Shown: one piece after another, positions 35,881 through 64,000 of the stretch | Position numbering within the stretch: the stretch's first letter is position 1 | How the letters are laid out: every line of letters begins with the position of its first letter | Source of the DNA: Seriola aureovittata | Taxonomy: Eukaryota; Chordata; Actinopteri; Carangiformes; Carangidae | Length of the DNA stretch: 64,000 nt | Direction of reading: 5' to 3' | Assembly (NCBI RefSeq): GCF_021018895.1 | Contig: NC_079378.1 | Span: 11,157,501 to 11,221,500 of the forward strand | Made by a program: the position numbers and the translations under genes | The notes under the pieces: model-generated | Told to the model about the DNA's origin: nothing | Databases searched by the model: none | Seen by the model: only the letters and a program-made list of their open reading frames with translations

Positions 35881-37082
35881 GAGCCCAAGCATGATAGACT
35901 CGGCTTAAAGGTTACAGTGTCAACTTTCAGTGGTGTGAAAGTAAGACGCTAGGGGCCCCTGGACACTCCAACACAGAGACAAAAAAAAAAAAAAAACCAA
36001 AAAGACAACAAACCATGGCATCGCTCCAGTTTTTAGTCCTTTTGTATTTGTTTTGAATCTCGTATTACATGTCTTTGCAATCATTTCATGTCTAAAACTC
36101 TCTATGTCTTTTAAGTTGTGTTGTGTCTGCCTTTGTGTGTTTTAGTGTTGTTTTTTTTCTGTGTCCTTTTGTGGTTGTTTAACTGACTTACAAAAAAGAA
36201 ATGTTAAAAGTCACTTCACAAAGAGGCTCCAGTGCAGGGGGTCCATACCCAGTGGGCATGTTCAGTTCTCCATCTGTGATACTACACCAAACCAAGTGTA
36301 TATATCTCTGCTCACAGGCTGCTTTAACAAAACAAAACAAAAAAAAAGAAATGCTGGTAATACTGTGTATGGTATACTGTGTTTTCCATCATTTACTAAT
36401 ATTAAAAGGAACATTATACTGATACCTAAGGAGATTTAAAAACAAAATCAATAACATAAAGGACAATGAGGTCAACGTAGACTTGCAATGAAACACCAGA
36501 GAGACATTAGTGCCCATTATTCTCCCTGTATAATTACTATTTCCATATATCTTGAAGGGCAATTATGAGGCAGCGGACTCAGCTCGTCTATAAAGGGACT
36601 GTAGACTGGCCCTCACCTGGTGTCCCAGTGTTGAAACAGCATTGTCGACAATCTGTCTTGCTGAAATGCCTCTAAGCCAGGTATCAAACCAACATCACCT
36701 CTAGGGGGAGCTGTTCTAAAGCTGACCATGACCTCTGACTCTACTGTGGCAACAAAAGAGGGGAAAAAAACACTTTAATAAAGTAGGCTATAGTATTATA
36801 AAACAGTTTTATGGCGATACTTAATATAAAAATAATTGCATTAGATAATCTTTAATACTGGATGCAAGTAAAGACGCTGTGGAAATAGGCAAATAATGTG
36901 CTTGGTCATAATGGATATTGATAGGATGATCACCTGATCATTTCGGGCTAAAATGTTAAAATACAAACTTAACAGGCGCTGTATATTGAGTCTGTGGTGC
37001 GTAACTGACTTTACAGTGAACTTGTAATAATGACGTGTAGTAATAATGTCTCCCTGAATGCATTAGGGGGAATACAACTTTA
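35881..37082. other. intergenic region upstream of stk32b, right part
   Basis: Noncoding sequence containing a 15-nt A run near 35982, the degenerate T/G-rich repeat at 36010-36185, and otherwise AT-rich unique sequence. No gene is recognised. Confidence 0.55.
36010..36185 (+). repeat. degenerate TTTTGTGTCT-type tandem repeat
   Basis: Loose copies of a T/G-rich unit (TTTTGTATTTG, CATGTCTTTGCAAT, TTGTGTCTGCC, TTTGTGTGTTTTAG, CTGTGTCCTTTTGTGGTTG) follow one another. It looks like an old tandem array with diverged units of roughly 15-25 nt. Boundaries are approximate. Confidence 0.35.
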
Positions 37083-37092
37083 TGTATCGTTA

Positions 37093-37132
<40 letters not shown>

Positions 37133-37179
37133 TGAAGATGAGTGAATTCTAACGACAGGGAACCCTCAGCGCCACAGCT
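37083..37179 (+). promoter_or_regulatory. AT-rich edge of the stk32b promoter: (TA)n then poly-T
   Basis: A (TA)n run of about 25 nt (roughly 37090-37114) is followed by about 20 T. This sits directly before the CpG-rich stretch 37180-37580, which has several CG-dense blocks such as around 37205-37260 and 37365-37475. The pattern fits a vertebrate promoter region, but no core element can be assigned with confidence. Confidence 0.35.
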
Positions 37180-37582
37180 ACAGCACATCAGCCTCACAGC
37201 CTACGAAACGTGCCTCTCCAGACGCACGGCGGGAGCCAGCCCATTACACAGGCTGCGATGTGGAGGTCAGTCGCTCATCTCAGCAACTAGCAGAGCAGTC
37301 CCCCTCTCCCCGCCTCCTCCCCCTGAACCTCTCTTCTTCAGACACAGTTAGTGTTTTCGCATCGCACTCCGTCGGCGCATCCCGCGAGTCACGTCTCGCT
37401 GCGTGGTCTCCCATTTTTTTTTCTTTTTTCGGGTGGCAGGTGTCCCGGTGCGTCGTCGTCCGAACACCGGACCCGGACAAGTGATGCTCTGAGCCGCACT
37501 GTTGCTCCGCTGTCGCCTCACACCTCTGCAGCAAACCTGGCTGGAAATGCTCCCGTGCTCCTGGAACCGGCTTCGTTCAGAG
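37180..37582 (+). other. stk32b: probable noncoding first exon of stk32b (5' end not defined)
   Basis: A GC- and CpG-rich stretch ends in a good donor, CAGAG|GTAGGT (GT at 37583-37584). A well-formed acceptor with a pyrimidine tract, CTCCCCCTCACAG, ends at 38736, just upstream of the coding exon. I infer a spliced 5' UTR. The left limit is a guess from where CpG density rises. Confidence 0.4.
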
Positions 37583-38736
37583 GTAGGTGCCCACAGTTGT
37601 CCTGCATGGATGCGGGAGGGGTTTGGGGGGTGTTACTTTCTATTCAGCGCATGTTTCTCTCATTTGATCAGATAAGGGCTCTGAGCACAATGTCCTCTGC
37701 GGGGAGCTCAGCAATGCGGCTTCCCGCACTACTTTTTGAATATTTCATTCAACCCAAGAGGGATATCCAGATTCGCTGGGGTGACCTTATCATGCAGTCT
37801 GAGAATGACATCCATGAGACGGGTTTCCCCCGAGCGGATTGAGTGTTGCCATATAATGACTGAAGTTTGCCTATTTAACCCACAAATGCACCTCATGACT
37901 CAGTTCAGTGTTGCTGTGGGCCAAAGCCGTCGCTCAGTTTAAAACGATGTTCCAGCTCACTTGACCTCAGTAAAGCTGCAACATGAATAACTTGAATAAA
38001 CTTACTTTATGCCACCTCATCCTCCCTGTCGACACCAGGATGAGGCTATATTACAAGAATATGTTGGAAGAAGCACACATGATGTAATGACATGACTGTA
38101 CGCTTCAGTAAATCTCCATATTCAGGCTTACATGTTTCATGATGCAGCAGTCTTTTATTTATTTATATTTTTGTCTGCTGCTTGTGGAATAAAATTTTGC
38201 AGCCTAAACTCATGAACTCTCACGTCCTGAAGAGGGCAGCCTGAGGGATTCCATTCAGAGTATAGGACGTAACACCAGCAAACTATAAATCAAAAGCCTC
38301 CAATTTTGTGGTTCCTAATGGGAAAACGGATCCTACCCATTCATCACTCATGTGCCGTAGATGCTGCTCCTGTGGGATCCTGTTCTGATTAAAATATAAG
38401 GATTTAATAATTGATAATGGACAGATGAAAGAAAGACAGGAGGAAGAAGACCTATGGAAAAGTAGTGAAGAAAGGCATTTTTCCCCTTGAAATGAATGTA
38501 ACTGCTCTCCTGCTATTATTGCAGACCATTTAAGTTTTCAAGCAATGTTTTTTTTTTCTGTTTTTGATCTAAGAAATTTTGGCATTGATCTTTCCATTGA
38601 TCATTAGATGCTGTTCATGTCTCAGAAGCTCTTTTTAACTTTTTTTTTTCTCCTCTCCTTCCCTCCTTCCCTCTCTCTGTCCTTCCTTCCCCTCACTGTG
38701 CCGGTGGTGTTGTGTTTTCCTGCCTCCCCCTCACAG
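37583..38736 (+). other. inferred stk32b intron 1 (within the 5' UTR)
   Basis: This lies between a GTAGGT donor and a CTCCCCCTCACAG acceptor. The right end has a long C/T tract (38645-38735). No ORF with family features was found. The status as an intron depends on the noncoding first exon being real. Confidence 0.4.
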
Positions 38737-38888
38737 GTTAGACTCTCAGTCAACAGAGGGCCACAGCCACAAACACATCACCCACCCTCCTCCTGGCTGG
38801 CAAGAGTCGTCCGTCTGCCTGCGCTCGTTTAAACGGCAGTGAGGACAGACAGAGCTGAGCAGTTCAGCACGTGAGACTGTGTTTGTGC

Positions 38889-38928
<40 letters not shown>

Positions 38929-39043
38929 TTGTGTGTAAGGGGCTAGTGTTGACCAGGCTATGAGTGCGTGTCAGAGGGAGAGCCGTTCGATGCTGAGTTG
39001 AGCAGAGGGAGCACAACAGGAGAAAACTGTAAGAGGAGCAGTC
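38737..39043 (+). other. stk32b: probable stk32b 5' UTR part of exon 2, with two uORFs and a GT repeat
   Basis: This lies between an inferred acceptor (AG at 38735-38736) and the stk32b ATG. It contains a (GT)n tract at about 38891-38938. There are two short upstream ORFs: ATG at 38925 to TGA at 38963, and ATG at 38960 to TGA at 39001. The stop of the first overlaps the start of the second (ATGA). If transcribed as drawn, both would precede the main start. Confidence 0.4.
38891..38938. repeat. (GT)n microsatellite in the probable stk32b 5' UTR
   Basis: An imperfect GT repeat with a pure core at about 38897-38924, 106 nt upstream of the stk32b ATG. Confidence 0.9.
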
Positions 39044-59233
<20,190 letters not shown>

Positions 59234-62149
59234 TGAGGCGGCCTTTTTTTATATTTCCTTTCTCTGAACCCTTGTTCCTTTGTTTAATATATCACCGTTT
59301 GTTTAATAAAATTTAATAATGCAGGGAAAGGTCTTGTTTTTAAACAAAACACATGACAGAAATAGCCTCTGACTGGCTGCCCCATTATTCTCTTTCTGCT
59401 ACAGTATGTGCCCTCCTTCTGTCTCTCATCCTTGTTGTTTTTCCACCACCGCCGAGTTTGAGCATCAAGCACCCCCGGTGTCCTTTTCTCCTTGGCTGTC
59501 CACTTCCATATTATTTTCTAATACGACTGCTCCACCGCTGTGCAGAAAGGTCAAGCTGTCTTGACATGAAGGTCACACCTGACACAACAGTTTACCCTGA
59601 GCTGCAGATTATGGCCATCATGAAATGCACCAGTTCAGTCTATGCTGCTGTGTCGATGCCTTATCTAATTTGTAAAATGCACGTTAAGTGCTTTTTAGGC
59701 AGAAATATCTGCTGCTATGGCAGAGCCACAGACTTGCAAGGCCAAGGGAGACATGGCTACAGCCCAATGTTATTATTTTAAGTTGTTGTGTGACTCAAAG
59801 AGCTTGGGATATCCTGTTACAGCCGTTGGTGCTGCCAAAATACATTGATAATACTGGGTGAAAGAAAAGTTAAAAACTGACTTCCTCACTCATAACACAT
59901 AACAATCTACGTCATTCATAATGAGACGATGGAGATAAGATAAACAACTAGAGCTACCCTGTCTCGGTAAATATATTCTTAGTTGCTTTGCCAAATGCAT
60001 TTTGGAGGCAACATATTCGGGGCTGTTTTTGTTTTGTTTTTTCAGCCCAGCAAGTGTGTCATTGTTAAATTGCACACAAGTCAAACTGAGTTCATCAGCA
60101 CAGGATTTTAACTCCAGAGACCAGGATTTGAGTCTAATGTCCCCCATGATGTTAACATAGCTTCTCAAATTGTGGGTTCATTTATCTCATTGGTAGAGGA
60201 AAACTAGGCCTTTATTTGAAACAAGCTCATATCAGAGACTTTTATTCCCAAGTTCCCCCTGTTCTCCTGTTAGTGCAAACTCAAAATGTCCATACACATA
60301 CTCTTAAGTTTCTTTTCTCTAACACAAATACTGTTTTCGTTCAGTGATAAATTCCCGTCTTCACATTTGGAAGTTTATGTTGCTATGTTGAGCTACTGTC
60401 AAAGAAAGTCAACCATTTCTATATTTTTCACAATAGTCTTGTGAAGAGGAATATCCACACTATTTTTCACAATGACTGGAATTAGGGCTGTGGGAATGCA
60501 CATTAGAATTTACGATGTGAGCTCTTGAAGGTGGATTTTAAAATGAAAAGTTACAGTAGTTGTGAGCCAACTAAACCAGTTGGTAAGGTTGAGCAATGAT
60601 TGTGGTTTTGGCTAAAAATTTGAAAAAGTCAACACTTCCTTACTCACTTATTTATAGCTGTCTTTTTTAAGATATAGCCAAAACAAGCGCTTTGGGTTTC
60701 CTGAACATAACCATAAAAACATTAAGCATGATATATTTACCAATTATATAGAAATAACAATGAAATACCCTGATGAGCAATATTTTAAACATTTGCTCAT
60801 GTTGATAAAAAAATACAATCAGAGGGAATTACATTTCTTACTAAATTTTTTTTGCTGATGCAATTTATTAGCATCATTTTGTAGGCGGACCTCAGACAAA
60901 GAAACTCCACCAAAGCACAACATAATGTATATGCCTTTGCCTTTAATGACTCTTACAGTACTGTGAGTGCATACATTTTTTAGCATGGACGACCTGAGTA
61001 GCGCATGAGTAGCGCTTTGCTTCAGTCTCTGAGGCACTGTCCAAATTCCATCTACAGCTCAGGTCTCCTCCTCCACTCTGGTGACTGAGACAGGAGACGT
61101 CACTGCAATGGAGAACACTAATTTATCAACACCCCCTGATAACAAATTACACCATTTAACTTAAAGTAGACTACTTGCTCTTGTCCACGCTCTCAGACCT
61201 CCACAGAGGAGAGAGGGAGAGAAATAAATGGGATAGATTATTAATTTCCGTATTCACTCACTCCATAGAGGCATATGAATATTTCAATTATGTTTTCTAT
61301 TTTAGTGCTGGAGAGGACAGACCTGCCACTTGATGTGCAGGTGTTGGGGGCGTTTGTTTAGACGGAATCAACATCTTTTCAATCTGCATTCATTAGCTTC
61401 AAATAGAAAGAGGAGCTGAAAGTAACTCTCAGCTCATCTCTATGGAAATTGAATTTATAATTTCCTTCCTCAGATGTGGACGTGCTGACTTTGGTGCAGC
61501 GAGTGAGTGCACTTAATGCCCTGAGAATGTGTGTGTGTTCGTGTATGTGTGTCTGTGTGTGTGGATATGTCTGTGTACATGTGTGTATGTGCAGGATGTA
61601 CACATTCTCCTTCCGTTGGTCTTTCAGGATTTTGATGATAATGAGGGGAGTAATGATGATAATGACATTAATCGCATGCAACATGACGATAGGATAATTA
61701 TGTTATTTACAAGTTTGATCAAGACTACGACAGAATATGTTTGGCAGTCGTTTGGTTCAGGATGACGGGAAGATATCCACATTAGTTAATGTATGCTTTA
61801 CTTATTCAGGAAGTCTCAGTGAGATAAACATCTACTTTGAAAGAGAGACCTGAGAACAAATTGCATGCTGTACAAGTTCACAACACGACAAATCAGTCAC
61901 GCAAACCAGTCGTCACACACACAGACGCACTAATTACAACAGTCAAAAAATTTTGTTGAACTTTAAAGTCCCTAAGAGGAATGACTGTCTAACTTCTTAC
62001 ATTGCAGTAAGGTGCATTGTACTGGAAACCAGTGGAGTTGGTATGAGAAATTTAAAACTAATTACTACTATTCTGTGATCTGGTGTCATCACTAATCTCA
62101 ACGCAGGGTGTTAATTATCTTTGAAACTTATAGATGGCCTACAAAGAAA

Positions 62150-62750
62150 TAAATAAATAAAAAAAAGATACAAAGCTTCCAATGGTGAGTGAGATAGCTG
62201 CCTCAACTAATAAACTGGATGGTATTGCAGTAAATTGTGCCTAGTTGTGTAAGGGAAGAGGCAGCAGAATGAGAATATAGGATATTTCCATAGTCCAGTG
62301 ATGATAGTATTGTGAATAATGGATGGAATAATGGATTTAGTTTTTTTTGAAAGGATAAACTAACTGTGTTCCGATAAGAAACCAATTTGAATTTTAGTTT
62401 TTGAGCAAGGTGTTTCACATGAGTTTCATAGGACAATGGAAAAAAAAAAAAAAAAAAAAAACAAAAAAAAAAAATATTTCAAAGTATTTCAATGCTGAAC
62501 TGAATTGATTACATTTCCACTGAGTAGAAGAGGTCTGAGAGTCATCACAAGCAGACTGCAATCTGAAGAAGGGCTAGTTTGTAGTGGAGACAATGGTATA
62601 CAAGATGGTATCATCAGCATATAAACGAACATAGCAGTAGTTGGAAAATACAGTAAATAGTGGGGAACTTTATATTTATCCTTGTGGGAACGCTTTATGA
62701 ATGATTTTAAACCATTGACCAAAAGTCTGTGGATCCCACCTGGGTTCTAC
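62150..62750 (-). mobile_element. degenerate non-LTR retrotransposon (LINE) reverse-transcriptase fragment
   Basis: On the minus strand, frames combine to give the order of a LINE reverse transcriptase: a degraded PQG-type block (AFPQG, then SSPLFTVFSN) near 62640-62690, the catalytic box VRLYADDTILY at about 62605-62635, and the thumb-side segment SYETHVKHLAQKLKFKLVSY with YRNTVSLSF, LDYGNILYSHSA and THHWKLC down to about 62160. In-frame stops, frameshifts and an A/T run at 62440-62474 show that it is dead. It is 5'- and 3'-truncated. The clade is not assigned. Confidence 0.75.
62440..62474. repeat. poly-A tract inside the LINE remnant
   Basis: About 35 nt of A with one C, lying between two reverse-transcriptase pieces that read on the opposite strand. 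It is therefore not that element's own tail. Confidence 0.85.
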
Positions 62751-63953
62751 ACAGACTGAACAGAAATTTTGATTCAGTAATATGAATAGAAGTTATTTTA
62801 TTATCTTGGTTGGACATAAGGTTTGGCCTGTTTGAGGTCAGGGTGAAGATCTTAACAGGAGTTCTGTCTCTGCCTCTAACTATACTGGGATCCGTAATAG
62901 CCCAACGGCTGTGACATCAACAGACATCTGTGTCAAGTATTGCTAATTATTTTCAGTAATGAGATCTTCCCTACCTTGCCACTGTATGGCAAATATGAAC
63001 GATCTCAGGGGAGTGAGAGGGGTTAACAACAGGAGTTTGGCTCATCTTGGTAGAGCCTGCATGGAAAATAAAAGAGAGGGCAGCGTCATCATGGGATATA
63101 CAGGAGCCTCTGAGCATGAAGTATGATGCAAGGTGGAAGTTAATTGATTTCCCTCAGGTTATTAAGTGGAAGTGAATTTTCATTAAATCTAAGAAGTAAG
63201 AAAGCATTTTGAAAGTGTTTAAAATGTACATTGTATGTTGATATTGGAGATAAAGTTATAGACCAAGATAATTTAAAAGTGATATGATAATTTCACAGTT
63301 TGTTTCAACAAACTTGTGGAAATGTCTGACTGCCGGTCTTTCATTCTCTCACAGATTTATTTTTTTAAACATTTTGCAATATTTCCAGATGTAAGCAATT
63401 AGTAGAGAAGAGAAAAGAAAAAAGAGAAATGAAACCAGACCATGATCTTTCCTTAACCATAACCATGTGCTGTGAACGCCTAAACATAACAGTTTAATAA
63501 TGATGTAGTCAGTACAAATGGATATTGTACTGCAAGATTGAATATTTTAGCAAGAAACAAATAAATTGTCTAAGATCAGTATTATGTTTCCTACAGAATG
63601 TATTTGCTGTTGCACTTTAGTTGTTCATATACATCGTATTCTAGGATTTTGCATATGTCATAGTAGTCCTTCTCCAGACTTGTGTAAATCATTTTGTTGT
63701 GGGGGGCGAAAAAAGAATTGTTGTGAATTTGCATTTTGAGACATCACGTTTAGAAATATGATAAACCTCAGGGGTGTCATATCTGATTCAACCTAATTCA
63801 GGGTTGGTTAGTGTTTTTAACCGTAAACTCTTTGGGGAGTTTGAATTACTAACAACAGAATGTGTCTCAATTAGATGACATCTTCAAAGACTTGATGAGT
63901 CTCTCCAAAAAAGTGGAAAGATAAATGTGATAAAGTGTGTGACAGGGGAATCC

Positions 63954-63956
<3 letters not shown>

Positions 63957-63993
<37 letters not shown>
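63957..63993. repeat. (GT)n microsatellite at window end
   Basis: About 18 GT units, continuing in imperfect form to the window edge. Confidence 0.95.
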
Positions 63994-63996
<3 letters not shown>

Positions 63997-64000
63997 TGGT

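Noticed and set aside
37351..37842. 163-codon ORF on the plus strand, the longest in the window
   Set aside because: It lies in GC-rich promoter and 5' UTR sequence, runs across a good splice donor at 37583 and shows no domain or conserved motif. Length alone is explained by low stop density in GC-rich DNA.

Overview
This is vertebrate nuclear DNA, almost certainly from a ray-finned (teleost) fish. Genes are split into small exons with GT..AG introns. Long (GT)n, (CA)n and (GA)n microsatellites are very common. There are remnants of a LINE, a probable MITE and other dispersed repeats. The proteins match vertebrate families but are clearly not mammalian. There is no prokaryotic gene organisation, rRNA, tRNA or CRISPR that I can recognise.

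Three protein-coding genes account for all the convincing coding sequence. (1) Positions 3857-26818, minus strand: the first seven coding exons of stk10 (LOK), an Ste20-family Ser/Thr kinase of ERM proteins. Codons 1-291 cover nearly the whole kinase domain. The rest of the gene, including the C-terminal coiled-coil region, lies off the left edge. (2) Positions 30246-32297, minus strand: a complete four-exon cytl1 gene encoding a secreted 129-residue, six-cysteine cytokine-like protein. (3) Positions 39044-59232, plus strand: the first four coding exons of stk32b (YANK2), an AGC-type kinase with an N-terminal myristoylation motif. It runs off the right edge after codon 144. I joined exons by matching splice sites and reading-frame phase, and all junctions agree.

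Layout: 1-26.8 kb is stk10 exons and introns, with the promoter-side CpG-rich region at about 27.2-27.5 kb. 27.5-30.2 kb is intergenic. 30.2-32.3 kb is cytl1. 32.3-37.1 kb is intergenic and holds a decayed coiled-coil pseudogene at 35.15-35.88 kb next to dispersed-repeat sequence. 37.1-37.6 kb is a CpG-rich region, probably the stk32b promoter and noncoding first exon. 37.6-64 kb is stk32b, whose introns carry a candidate MITE (41.4-41.7 kb), two compact hairpins and a degenerate minus-strand LINE reverse-transcriptase fragment (62.15-62.75 kb).

The genes do not form a pathway. cytl1 and stk32b are known neighbours in human (4p16.2), so this is conserved linkage. stk10 sits on another human chromosome (5q35), so its place here is the notable syntenic point. 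I found no clearly new biological system. The most useful leads are a CU-repeat directly after the 5' splice site of a frame-critical 49-nt stk10 exon, the uORF and GU-repeat arrangement in the stk32b leader, the coiled-coil pseudogene, and the hairpins.
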